This document shows, one piece after another, positions 25,289 through 33,983 of a stretch of DNA of 64,000 nt. Below the pieces are notes generated by a model. The model worked only from the letters and a program-made list of their open reading frames with translations, was not told the origin of the DNA and made no database searches. How positions within the stretch are numbered: position 1 is the first letter of the stretch; every line of letters begins with the position of its first letter. Position numbers and translations under genes: made by a program. The DNA is from Rhodanobacter sp. OK091 (GTDB lineage: Bacteria; Pseudomonadota; Gammaproteobacteria; Xanthomonadales; Rhodanobacteraceae), in contig NZ_FRCH01000001.1 of the NCBI RefSeq assembly GCF_900142825.1, positions 1,302,001 to 1,366,000 on the forward strand, given 5' to 3'.

Positions 25289-26440
25289 TCACGGGCTGGC
25301 CAGCGCCGACAACACCGACGCCACCAACAAGCCGAAACCGGTGCCGAGGATATAGCCCAGCAAGGCCAGCAGGACGCCGACCGGCACCAGCGCTCGCGAA
25401 TAGCTCGCGGCCAGCACCGGCGTGGCGGCGACGCCACCGATCTGCGCCAGTGACGAGATGCCACAAAGGTAGAGGTCGAAACGGAACAGCTTGGCGAAAC
25501 CCACCAGCAGCACCGCATGGATCGTGATGATCGTGGCGCCGCACAACAGGTACAGCGGCGCCGCGGCGATGCCCTGGAAATTGCTCTGCGAAGCAAGCAC
25601 GGCGACCACGCTGATCAGCAGCGCGCTGGAAATCTTGCCCGCACCGGGAAACCGCGCCAGCGGCGTGTGCGCCACCAGCAGCCCCGCGGCGGTGGCCAGC
25701 ATAATCGTCCAGGTAGTTCCGCTGATCATGCTGGAAACCGGCAGCCAGTCCGACACCCAGCCCGACAATGCAGCCACCGCCAGCGCCATGCCCAGCCATA
25801 GCAGCACGCTGTCGTAGGTGGTCGGTCCGCTGGCCGGCGTTTCCGCCACCGCCATGTCGCCGCTGGATTCGGCCCCGGTCCAGCGGTTGAATGCCGGCGC
25901 CAGTCGCGCCACCGAGAACAGCACCACCACCCACATCGAGTAGCACAGCGCATCGGTGAGCAGCGACATCGCCAGGTGCTGATCGGACATGCCGATTGCC
26001 TGCTTCACCGCGATCATGTTCGCGGTGCCGCCCATCCAGCTGCCCGACAGCGCGGCCAGCGGCTGCCATGCGTCGCCCGGTAGCCAATGCCGGTACAGCA
26101 GGTAAGTGCCGATGAAGGCAATGAACAAGGCGATCCCGGCGCAAGTGAATACGCCCAGCACGCGCGGTCCGAGTCGCCAGATCGCGCGCAGGTCGCAATT
26201 GATCATCAGCAGGAACAGCAGTGCCGGCACCATGTGCGCGGTGAGCATCGATTGTGCGTCGTGGATCTCGCCATTGACCTGCCATAGCCCCGACACCGCC
26301 AGCGTCGTCACCAGCAGGTAGGTGAGCACGATCGGCGGCAACACGGAAAAGATGCGCCAGTTGAAGCGCCGCTCGACCGCGGGAAACAGGCCGGCGGCCA
26401 ACAACATCACCGCCAGATAAGGCCAGACCGTGTGGATCAC
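25289..26440 (-). CDS. DUF819-family membrane permease
   Basis: The ~383-residue integral membrane protein belongs to the DUF819 (YjcL) family, with ten or more hydrophobic segments and conserved LAALSGSWMGGTANMIAVKQ and GISSLAQIGGVAATPVLAASY. DUF819 genes often neighbour dipeptide epimerases and murein peptidases, so a transport role for wall peptides is likely but unproven. GTG 26440 has AAGGGG six bases upstream; an ATG at 26446 lies too near that site, and the frame is open to 26497. It is the first gene of the leftward operon. Confidence 0.75.
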   Translation of the reverse strand: MIHTVWPYLAVMLLAAGLFPAVERRFNWRIFSVLPPIVLTYLLVTTLAVSGLWQVNGEIHDAQSMLTAHMVPALLFLLMINCDLRAIWRLGPRVLGVFTCAGIALFIAFIGTYLLYRHWLPGDAWQPLAALSGSWMGGTANMIAVKQAIGMSDQHLAMSLLTDALCYSMWVVVLFSVARLAPAFNRWTGAESSGDMAVAETPASGPTTYDSVLLWLGMALAVAALSGWVSDWLPVSSMISGTTWTIMLATAAGLLVAHTPLARFPGAGKISSALLISVVAVLASQSNFQGIAAAPLYLLCGATIITIHAVLLVGFAKLFRFDLYLCGISSLAQIGGVAATPVLAASYSRALVPVGVLLALLGYILGTGFGLLVASVLSALASP

Positions 26441-26604
26441 GTGCATCCCCTTGTGGGTGGTTCGCGGACCTGCGCAAACCGTGGTTTCCGCCGTCAAGGA
26501 ATATCTGATTCTTTTCTAATTGAATTGAAGCATAAATTATTGACCGCCAATTGCAAGCGTGTTACACAGCGCTTTCAGGGGATTCGAATTGGGGACGCCG
26601 ATCG
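26441..26604. promoter_or_regulatory. Divergent promoter region of the cell-wall-peptide locus
   Basis: Two operons start here in opposite directions. The centre is AT-rich in an otherwise GC-rich region, with the near-palindrome AATTGAATT at 26518-26526 and TAAATTATTG just after. It is the obvious place for MurR/RpiR-type operators, though no site can be proven by eye. Confidence 0.45.
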
Positions 26605-28140
26605 ATGGATACGCTGTTGCCTGTCGCGCCGAGATTACGCCGCCGTGGTCATGGGCTGCGCGTCATCGCATCCCCGCTCGCCCTACTGCTTGCCCTGCTG
26701 CTCGGCATCCAGTCGGCATCGGCCAACGATAGCGGAAGCAGCAAGACCGCCCCCATCATCGCCCAGATCGACGCCGGCCACTTCAAGGCCGCCGACGCGG
26801 CGATCACTGCCGCGTTGGCGCAACCGGGCCTGTCCGCCGAGACAAAAACCGCGCTCGCGTTCCAGCGCGAACGCATGCGCCGCATCCTGCTCGACTTCAC
26901 GCTCAGCGCCGACCAGGTCAAGGCGCGCGTGCGCAAGGAAATTCCCGACCTGACCGATGCCGAGTTCGCGAAGTGGGATGCAGCCGGCCTGTTCGAACAT
27001 CAAGTCATCGACGGCAGGACGCTCTACTTCAAGCGTTCGCCGGGCAACCTGTTCCGGCTCAGCCCGGAGGCGGTGGCGCGGCGCGCCGTGCAGACACCGA
27101 TCACCGACGGCCCGATGGAGTCGTTGAACGAGCATCAGCGGGCGATCTACCACGCGGCACTCACCGAACATCGCAGCAGCGTGCTGCCGCAGCGCGTGCG
27201 CATGACCCAGACGCTCACCGTCAACGCCGACACGGTGCCCGCCGGCGAAACCGTGCGCGCCTGGATTCCTTATCCGCAGGCGGTACCGGGGCAGCAGGAG
27301 GACATCCGCTATGTCGGCAGCGTGCCGGCGCAGCATCAGATCGCAGCGACGACGGCACTGCAGCGCACCGTGTATCTGGAAAAACCCGCGGTGGCCGGGC
27401 AGAAGACGGTGTTCTCGGTGACCTACGAGCTGACCCTGCTCGCGCAATACCACGCGATCGATCCGGCCAAGGTGCAAGCGGAAAGCATCACGCCGGAACT
27501 GGCGCCGTTCGTGGCCGAACGCGCACCGCACATCGTGTTCACCGATGCCATGCGCGCGTTCTCGCGCAAGGTCGTCGGCGATGAGAAGAACCCGTACCGC
27601 ATCGCGCAGAAACTGTTCATAGCGGTCGACCGCATTCCGTGGGCCGGCGCGCGCGAATACTCCACGATCTCCAATATCAGCGACTACACGCTGCATGCCG
27701 GCCACGGCGACTGCGGCCAGCAGACCCTGCTGCTGATGACCTTGCTGCGGCTCAACGGCATTCCCGCGCGCTGGCAGTCGGGCATGGTGTTCTCCGACGA
27801 CGGCAGCGGCTACAACAACATCCACGACTGGGGCTACCTCTATCTGCCGCCCTACGGCTGGGTGCCGATGGATGTCACCACCGGCCGGCTGCATCCGGGC
27901 CCCGGCGACGACAAGGCGCTGGAGTGGTTCTACCTCGGCGGCCTGGACAATTACCGCCTCGCCTTCAACAACGACTTCGGGCGCGCCTTTCAGCCGCCCA
28001 AGCAGCATTTCCGTTCCGACGACGTGGACTCACAGCGCGGCGAAGCCGAGTGGAAGGGCGGCAACCTCTACTTCGACCAGACGGACTACGACTTCAAGTG
28101 GCAGATCCTGCCGGCGACGCAAGGACGCAACAACAAGTAA
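26605..28140 (+). CDS. Secreted transglutaminase-like protein
   Basis: The 511-residue protein has a long basic N-terminus and a signal peptide (ASPLALLLALLLGIQSASA). The C-terminal domain is transglutaminase-like with the Cys-His-Asp triad: GHGDCGQQTLLLMTLLRLNG, NNIHDWGYLYLP and VPMDVTTG. Bacterial members are usually cysteine peptidases rather than cross-linkers. The ATG at 26605 is preferred over 26551 because it gives a sensible leader. It lies 53 bp ahead of the TonB receptor on the same strand. A role in periplasmic peptide cleavage is inferred. Confidence 0.75.
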   Translation: MDTLLPVAPRLRRRGHGLRVIASPLALLLALLLGIQSASANDSGSSKTAPIIAQIDAGHFKAADAAITAALAQPGLSAETKTALAFQRERMRRILLDFTLSADQVKARVRKEIPDLTDAEFAKWDAAGLFEHQVIDGRTLYFKRSPGNLFRLSPEAVARRAVQTPITDGPMESLNEHQRAIYHAALTEHRSSVLPQRVRMTQTLTVNADTVPAGETVRAWIPYPQAVPGQQEDIRYVGSVPAQHQIAATTALQRTVYLEKPAVAGQKTVFSVTYELTLLAQYHAIDPAKVQAESITPELAPFVAERAPHIVFTDAMRAFSRKVVGDEKNPYRIAQKLFIAVDRIPWAGAREYSTISNISDYTLHAGHGDCGQQTLLLMTLLRLNGIPARWQSGMVFSDDGSGYNNIHDWGYLYLPPYGWVPMDVTTGRLHPGPGDDKALEWFYLGGLDNYRLAFNNDFGRAFQPPKQHFRSDDVDSQRGEAEWKGGNLYFDQTDYDFKWQILPATQGRNNK

Positions 28141-28193
28141 TCAGCAGCTTTCATAAACATGGCATCGACGGCGTCGATGGGGGAGATCGCGAG

Positions 28194-31100
28194 ATGAGCA
28201 GTACTCGGACATTGCGCAGGACCGTACTTTGCATGGCGCTGTGCCTCGGCCTTTCGTCGCTGGCGGTGCCGGCGGCATTTGCAGGCAACAACGATGGCTC
28301 GGTGGTAGGCCATACCGCCGCCAGCGCGGTGGTCACGGTGTCCAACGCCGATACCGGATTCACCCGCACCGTCACCGCCGACGCAAAAGGCAACTACCGC
28401 TTCCCGTTCCTGCCGGTGGGCACTTATACCCTGCAGGCCAACAGCGGCGGCGCGCCGGTCGGCGAACCGGTCCATGTCACGGTCAGTCTGGGCAATGCCA
28501 CCACCGTCAACGTCGGCTCCACACCCACTTCCGGCACAACGCTCGAGGCGATCAATGTCAGCGGCACGATCCTGCCCGGCGTCGATGTCACCTCGACCGA
28601 ATCGGCCACCAACGTCACCCGCGAACAACTGGCCCGGTTGCCGGTCGACCAGAACATCACCTCGGTGGCGGTACTGGCGCCGGGCGTCAACAAGGGTGTG
28701 GCCGGCTTTGGCGGCATCTCGTTCGGCGGTTCGTCGGTGGCGGAGAACTCGTTTTACGTCAACGGCCTCAACGTCACCGACTTCTACAACCGTAACGGCT
28801 TCTCCTCGGCACCGTTCGCGTTTTACCAGGAGTTCCAGGTGAAGACAGGCGGCTACTCGGTCGAGTTCGGCCGCACCACCGGCGGCGTGATCAACGCGGT
28901 CACCCGCTCGGGCACCAATGAGTTCAAGTTCGGCACCGAGATCACGCTGGAGCCAGGCAACTGGCATTCGCGCGCCGACGATCACTATCGCGCCGACGGC
29001 ACACGCTATCTCACCCAGAGTCGTGACCAGGACTCGCTGGTTAAGCTCAACGCCTATGCGTCCGGTCCGATCATCAAGGACAAGCTGTTCTTCTTCGCGA
29101 TGTACGAGGCGCGTGGCGCCACGCCGCACAATACTGACGATGCCGGCGCCGTATTCACCGCCAACAACGCCAACACCGGTTTCTGGGGCACCAAGCTCGA
29201 CTGGCATATCAACGACAGCAACCTGCTCGAGTTCATGGCGTTCTCGGACAAGGACAAGAACGTCGGCGACGTCTACGACTACGACTACGACACCAACACG
29301 ATCGGCAAGAAGACCAACGAGATCTATACCGATACGGGCGGCAAAAACTGGAACCTCACCTGGACCAGCTACCTCACTAGCGACCTGTCGATGAAGTTGA
29401 TGTATGGCCGCAACGATCGCGAGTCGTTCAACCGGGGCCTCAGCGATCTGGAATGCAATCGAGTCGCCACCGACGGCAAGATTGCGCTGCCGCCAGGCAA
29501 TGTCGCCCTCGGCTGCACCACCAACTCTTCGGTCAGCAAGCGCAACGACATCCGCAAGCAAGGCCGCGCCGACTTCGAGTGGACACTGGGCGAGCACCTG
29601 CTGCGCTTCGGCTTCGATCACGAGCAGAACACTTCCGACTACAACCGCTACTACACCGGCCCCGGCGCGATCTACTACAACGTCTACAAGGCGGCACCCG
29701 GCTCCTCGATCTCCAATCCGAATGGCGGCGGGGTGATTCCGCCGGGCTATACCGGCTATGTGCGCGCGCGCCGTTACCAGATTGCCGGCAACTTCGAGAC
29801 CACCAACTCGGCCTACTACATCGAGGACAACTGGCAGGTCACTCCCAATCTGCTGCTGAACGCGGGCCTGCGCGACGATGGCTTCGACAACAAGGCCGGC
29901 GATGGCAAGAGCTACATCAAGATGAACAACATGATCGCGCCGCGCCTGGGCTTTTCGTGGGACGTGACCGGCGACGGCAAGACCAAGCTGTTCGGCAACC
30001 TTGGCCGCTACTTCCTGCCGGTGGCCAACGTGATCAACATCAAGCAGGCGGGCGGCCTGCTTGATGAGCGTACTTACTACGCGTTCGGCGGTTGGCAGAT
30101 CAAGGACCGCAACGGCTCGCAATACGCAGTACCCATCCTCGGTCCGCAACTGGGCGGCGTGGACACCTCGCAGGGCAATGGCACGGTCGGCGACCTGCGT
30201 TCCGAGGTCGATCACAAGATGGACCAGGTCTATCAGGACGAAGCGATCCTCGGCTTCCAGCAGATGATCGACGACAAGTGGTCGTGGGGCGTCAGCGGTA
30301 CCTACCGCCGGCTGCATAACGCGATCGACGACATGGAGATCAGCGCCACCGCCCAGTGCGGCCCAAACGGCTATGTCGGTTGGGTGATGGCCAATCCCGG
30401 GTCGAAGGTGCAAGTGTGGGGCGATACCAATTGCGACGGCAAACCGGACGGCTATCTCACGGTCGATACGTCGAAGGAAGGCTGGGCGATGTATCGCCAG
30501 GACGGCGTCGACGCCAATGGCGACCCGATCATGACCTACATCGGCCAGCGCGGCTGGGTGAAACCGAAGCGCACCTATTCGGCAGTGGAGTTCCAGATCG
30601 ACCGCGCGTGGGACGAGAAGTGGGCGCTCAACGCGTCCTACACCCTGTCGTGGAGCCGCGGCAATGCGGAAGGCCCGGTGAATTCGGACACCAACTTCGA
30701 CGACACCGGCCGCACCGAGAACTTCGATGATCCGTTCGTGAACTTCGGCGGCGATGGTTACCTGCCGAACGACCGCCGCCACCAATTCAAGCTGCGCGGC
30801 ACCTACGCCATTACTCCGCACTGGCAGATCGGTGCCGATGTGCAGGCGCTTTCCGGCACGCCGATTACCGGCTTCGGCGTGGGCAACCCGTTCGACGCCA
30901 CCAACTACCACAGCTACTACACCTGCGTGCAGAACTGCACGTCGGACTTCTCCGCGCAGCGCGTCTATGTGAGCTCACCGCGCGGCAAGTACGGCCGCAC
31001 GCCGTGGACCTACAACCTGGGTGCGAGCATCAGCTACCTGTTGCCGATCGGCGACAAGGGCCGCTTCAAGGCCAAGCTGGCGGTATATAACTTGCTCAAT

Positions 31101-31232
31101 TCCCAGCGCAAGCTCAACGTCGACCAGGATCTGCAGACCACCATCGGCAATGGCACCAGCGATACTTTCGGCGATGGCATCAGTTTCCAGGCGCCGCGCT
31201 TCACCCAGCTCACGGTAAGCATGGATTTCTGA
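28194..31232 (+). CDS. Oar-like TonB-dependent receptor
   Basis: The 1012-residue protein has a signal peptide (CMALCLGLSSLAVPAAFA), an N-terminal carboxypeptidase-regulatory-like domain (GNYRFPFLPVGTYTLQAN), a plug region (FYVNGLNVTDFYNRNGFSSA, GGVINAVTRSGTNEF) and a long beta-barrel ending in a C-terminal Phe (LTVSMDF). The ATG has GGAG eight bases upstream. Oar-type receptors import unknown large substrates; here the gene opens a block of wall-peptide enzymes, so muropeptide or peptide uptake is a reasonable inference. A terminator follows at 31248-31280. Confidence 0.85.
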   Translation: MSSTRTLRRTVLCMALCLGLSSLAVPAAFAGNNDGSVVGHTAASAVVTVSNADTGFTRTVTADAKGNYRFPFLPVGTYTLQANSGGAPVGEPVHVTVSLGNATTVNVGSTPTSGTTLEAINVSGTILPGVDVTSTESATNVTREQLARLPVDQNITSVAVLAPGVNKGVAGFGGISFGGSSVAENSFYVNGLNVTDFYNRNGFSSAPFAFYQEFQVKTGGYSVEFGRTTGGVINAVTRSGTNEFKFGTEITLEPGNWHSRADDHYRADGTRYLTQSRDQDSLVKLNAYASGPIIKDKLFFFAMYEARGATPHNTDDAGAVFTANNANTGFWGTKLDWHINDSNLLEFMAFSDKDKNVGDVYDYDYDTNTIGKKTNEIYTDTGGKNWNLTWTSYLTSDLSMKLMYGRNDRESFNRGLSDLECNRVATDGKIALPPGNVALGCTTNSSVSKRNDIRKQGRADFEWTLGEHLLRFGFDHEQNTSDYNRYYTGPGAIYYNVYKAAPGSSISNPNGGGVIPPGYTGYVRARRYQIAGNFETTNSAYYIEDNWQVTPNLLLNAGLRDDGFDNKAGDGKSYIKMNNMIAPRLGFSWDVTGDGKTKLFGNLGRYFLPVANVINIKQAGGLLDERTYYAFGGWQIKDRNGSQYAVPILGPQLGGVDTSQGNGTVGDLRSEVDHKMDQVYQDEAILGFQQMIDDKWSWGVSGTYRRLHNAIDDMEISATAQCGPNGYVGWVMANPGSKVQVWGDTNCDGKPDGYLTVDTSKEGWAMYRQDGVDANGDPIMTYIGQRGWVKPKRTYSAVEFQIDRAWDEKWALNASYTLSWSRGNAEGPVNSDTNFDDTGRTENFDDPFVNFGGDGYLPNDRRHQFKLRGTYAITPHWQIGADVQALSGTPITGFGVGNPFDATNYHSYYTCVQNCTSDFSAQRVYVSSPRGKYGRTPWTYNLGASISYLLPIGDKGRFKAKLAVYNLLNSQRKLNVDQDLQTTIGNGTSDTFGDGISFQAPRFTQLTVSMDF

Positions 31233-31247
31233 CCTACTTCCCCCGTC

Positions 31248-31280
31248 GGCGACCCGCTGGATGGCGGGCCGCCCCTTTTT
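31248..31280 (+). terminator. Rho-independent terminator after the TonB receptor
   Basis: GGCG and CCCGC pair with GCGGG and CGCC across one mismatch around a TGGATG loop, followed by CCTTTTT. It lies 15 bp past the receptor stop. Confidence 0.75.
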
Positions 31281-31327
31281 CACCCGGATAGATGCATCCC
31301 GCCGGGCAGTGGACATGACGCGGGAAG

Positions 31328-32623
31328 ATGACTGTGCAGCCGATGATAAAGACGAACGACGCCACTTCAGAGCAAGCCGATCACCTGTTTTTCGATGGCG
31401 TCGACCTGCAGTTGCTGGCACAACGAATCCCCACACCGTTTCATGCTTATTCGACGACCGCGATCCGCCAGCGCATCGGCGGCCTGCAAGCCGCGATGAG
31501 CGGTCTCGACGCCACCATTTGCTACGCGGTCAAGGCCAACCCGAACCTTGCCATTCTGCAGTTGATGGCGAACGCCGGCGTCGGCGCCGACATCGTCTCG
31601 GTCGGGGAACTGCGCCGCAGCCTGCACGCGGGCATGCCACCCGAACGCATCGTGTTTTCCGGCGTCGGCAAGAGCGCGGACGAAATCGCCGGTGCACTGA
31701 CCGTCGGCATCCATCGCTTCAATGTCGAATCGCACGATGAACTGCTTACGTTGCAGCAGCTTGCCAGGACACAAGGGGTGACGGCCCGCGCCGCGGTCCG
31801 CATCAACCCCGATGTCGACGCGCATACCCACGCCAAGATCTCCACCGGCAAATCGGAAAACAAGTTCGGCGTGAGCATCGACGAGGCGCGCCAATGGTTC
31901 GCCGAACGCAGTCTGTTGTCGCACGTGCAGCTCGATGGCCTGCACGTGCACATCGGCTCGCAGATCCTCACGCTGGAACCGTTCCGCCTGGCGCTGCAGC
32001 GGGTGGCCGCGTTCCGGCACGAGCTCGAGCAGGCCGGCCATCCGGTCAACAGCATCGATGTCGGCGGCGGCCTCGGCGTGTGTTATCGGGCCGGCGAGGA
32101 CCATCCCGTCGCCGCCGCCGATTATGTCGCCGTGATCCGCGAGGCGCTGGCCGGCTATCACGGGCGCCTGCTGCTGGAGCCCGGCCGCTACCTGGTCGCC
32201 GAGGCCGGCGTGCTGTTGACTCGCGTGATCCGCGTCAAGCCGGGCATCGAACGCCAGTTCCTGGTGCTGGACGCAGCGATGAACGACCTGCAGCGGCCCA
32301 GCCTGTACGACGCCTGGCACGACATCGTGCCCGTATCGGACGAACCGCGGCCGCTGACCACTTACGACATCGTCGGCCCGGTGTGCGAGACCGGCGACAC
32401 GTTCGCGCGCAACCGTGCGATGCCCGAATGCATGGCCGGCGACCTCTTGCTGATCAAGGCCACCGGCGCGTACGGTGCGTCGATGGCTTCCACCTACAAC
32501 TCGCGGCCGCTGGCGCCCGAGGTGCTGCTGAACCAGGGCCGCTACGCCGTGGTGCGCCGCCGTCAGCACTTCGAGGAAATGATTGCCGGCGAACAACCGG
32601 CCCGTCACTGGGAAACGACATGA
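31328..32623 (+). CDS. LysA-like PLP-dependent decarboxylase
   Basis: The 431-residue protein belongs to the diaminopimelate/ornithine decarboxylase fold type III. Visible: PLP lysine in CYAVKANPN, GADIVSVGEL, HVHIGSQI, SIDVGGGLGVCY, EPGRYLVAEAG and the C-terminal GPVCETGDTFARNR with Cys, all diagnostic. It would convert meso-diaminopimelate to lysine. Since it lies in a wall-peptide catabolic block and overlaps the dipeptidase gene (ATGA), it probably acts on diaminopimelate recovered from murein, perhaps besides a biosynthetic lysA elsewhere; that is inferred. Confidence 0.8.
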   Translation: MTVQPMIKTNDATSEQADHLFFDGVDLQLLAQRIPTPFHAYSTTAIRQRIGGLQAAMSGLDATICYAVKANPNLAILQLMANAGVGADIVSVGELRRSLHAGMPPERIVFSGVGKSADEIAGALTVGIHRFNVESHDELLTLQQLARTQGVTARAAVRINPDVDAHTHAKISTGKSENKFGVSIDEARQWFAERSLLSHVQLDGLHVHIGSQILTLEPFRLALQRVAAFRHELEQAGHPVNSIDVGGGLGVCYRAGEDHPVAAADYVAVIREALAGYHGRLLLEPGRYLVAEAGVLLTRVIRVKPGIERQFLVLDAAMNDLQRPSLYDAWHDIVPVSDEPRPLTTYDIVGPVCETGDTFARNRAMPECMAGDLLLIKATGAYGASMASTYNSRPLAPEVLLNQGRYAVVRRRQHFEEMIAGEQPARHWETT

Positions 32624-33864
32624 ATCCGATCGTACGCCTCGCCACCTGCGCTGCCTTGACCTTGTGTACTGCGCTTCCCGCGCATGCTGTACAACGTCAG
32701 GCCGAACAAGGTCAGGCCGAGCGGGATCCACCGATCACCATCGACACCCATGTCGACATCCCGTTCTCGTACATGCGCGAGCCGCGATTCGACGTGGGCA
32801 AGCCCACGCCGCTGCTGGTCGACCTGGGCAAGATGGAGCGCGGCGGGCTCGATGCCGCGTTTTTCGTGATCTGGGTGCCGCAGGGGCCGTTGACCGCGGC
32901 AGGCTACGCCAAGGCAGTGGACCAGGCCGGGCAGAAGTACGACGGCATCGGCCGCATGCTGATGCAATATCCCGACCGCATCCGCCTGGCCACCACGCCT
33001 GAGCAATTGCTGGCCAACCACCAGGCCGGCCTGCTGTCGGCCACCATCGAGATCGAGAACAGCTACTCGCTCGGCCATGACATCCATCGCCTTGATGCGG
33101 CTTTCGATCGTGGTGCGCGCTCGGTCGGGCTGGTGCATGTAGGCAACAACGACCTGTGCAGCAGTTCGCTGCCTGACACGAAACACGGCGAGCCGGCGAT
33201 GAACAGCACCGGCGACACCGGCATGAGCGATTTCGGCCGCGCCGTAGTGAAGCGGGCCAATCAGCTCGGCATGCTGGTCGACATCTCGCACGCTTCGGAT
33301 GCCTGCGTGCGCGACGCGCTCAACGTGTCCTCGGCACCGATCTATGCCTCGCATTCCGGTGCCCGCGCCGTGCTCGATCATCCGCGCAACCTGCCCGACG
33401 ACCTGCTGCGCGCGATCGCCGCCAAGGGTGGCGTGGTGCAGGCGGTGGCGTACAAGGAATTCCTGAAAAAAGATCCGGGTCGCGAAGCGGCCGAAAAGAA
33501 GTTGCAGGCCGCCGTGGCGAAGCAGGCAGGCGACAAGGAATACGACAGCGATAAACACGACTACCTGCCTGCAATGGACAAGGGCATGGCGGAGATCCAG
33601 AAGAAATTTCCGCTGCCCACGCTGGACGACTACATGAACCAGATCCAGCACATGGTGAAGGTCGCCGGCATCGACCACGTCGGCATCGCCTCGGATTTCG
33701 ACGGCGGCGGCGGCATCACCGGCTGGGCCAACGCCAGCCAGACGCGCAACGTCACCGCCGCCTTGCGCAAGCGCGGCTTCAGCGACGCCGACATCGCCAA
33801 GCTGTGGGGCGGCAACCTGCTGCGCATGTGGCGCGAGGTGGAGCGCGATGCCGAACATCATTGA
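32620..33864 (+). CDS. Membrane dipeptidase (M19, renal dipeptidase family)
   Basis: The 414-residue protein has a signal peptide (LATCAALTLCTALPAHA) and the M19 zinc-peptidase signatures: TIDTHVDIPF (metal His/Asp), TIEIENSYSLG (bridging Glu), LVHVGNNDL, MLVDISHASDACVRD, YASHSGARAV (His ligands) and HVGIASDFDGGG. M19 enzymes cut dipeptides and accept D-residues at the C-terminal side. It overlaps the decarboxylase gene by ATGA. It probably cleaves wall dipeptides in the periplasm. Confidence 0.85.
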   Translation: MNPIVRLATCAALTLCTALPAHAVQRQAEQGQAERDPPITIDTHVDIPFSYMREPRFDVGKPTPLLVDLGKMERGGLDAAFFVIWVPQGPLTAAGYAKAVDQAGQKYDGIGRMLMQYPDRIRLATTPEQLLANHQAGLLSATIEIENSYSLGHDIHRLDAAFDRGARSVGLVHVGNNDLCSSSLPDTKHGEPAMNSTGDTGMSDFGRAVVKRANQLGMLVDISHASDACVRDALNVSSAPIYASHSGARAVLDHPRNLPDDLLRAIAAKGGVVQAVAYKEFLKKDPGREAAEKKLQAAVAKQAGDKEYDSDKHDYLPAMDKGMAEIQKKFPLPTLDDYMNQIQHMVKVAGIDHVGIASDFDGGGGITGWANASQTRNVTAALRKRGFSDADIAKLWGGNLLRMWREVERDAEHH

Positions 33865-33890
33865 GTCGCGTGCCATGTGTCTCATATCGA

Positions 33891-33983
33891 AGCGCCCCCT
33901 CACCCCTACCCTCTCTCCCCCGGCACAGCCGAGGCAGCGGGTTGTGACCGGAGGGAATCCCTTGTGGAGGGTGAGAGGGCGCT
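33891..33983. repeat. REP-like inverted repeat between dipeptidase and serine hydrolase
   Basis: AGCGCCCCCTCACCC (33891-33905) and GGGTGAGAGGGCGCT (33969-33983) are complementary with one mismatch. Similar CCCTCACCC/GGGTGAGGG pairs are frequent intergenic repeats in Xanthomonadales. It covers the possible start region of the next gene. Confidence 0.6.

Noticed and set aside
25269-26477. NlpC/P60 protein fused to an 870-residue frame
   Set aside because: The first 400 residues are an antisense-like shadow of the DUF819 gene in another frame, Arg/Gly-rich.
27639-28193. N-terminal extension of the TonB receptor frame back to 27639
   Set aside because: It runs in another frame through the transglutaminase-like gene; the ATG at 28194 has a ribosome site and signal peptide.
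28086-30911. 941-residue minus-strand frame opposite the TonB receptor
   Set aside because: A shadow of the receptor gene, Val/Arg/Ala-rich, without recognisable domains.
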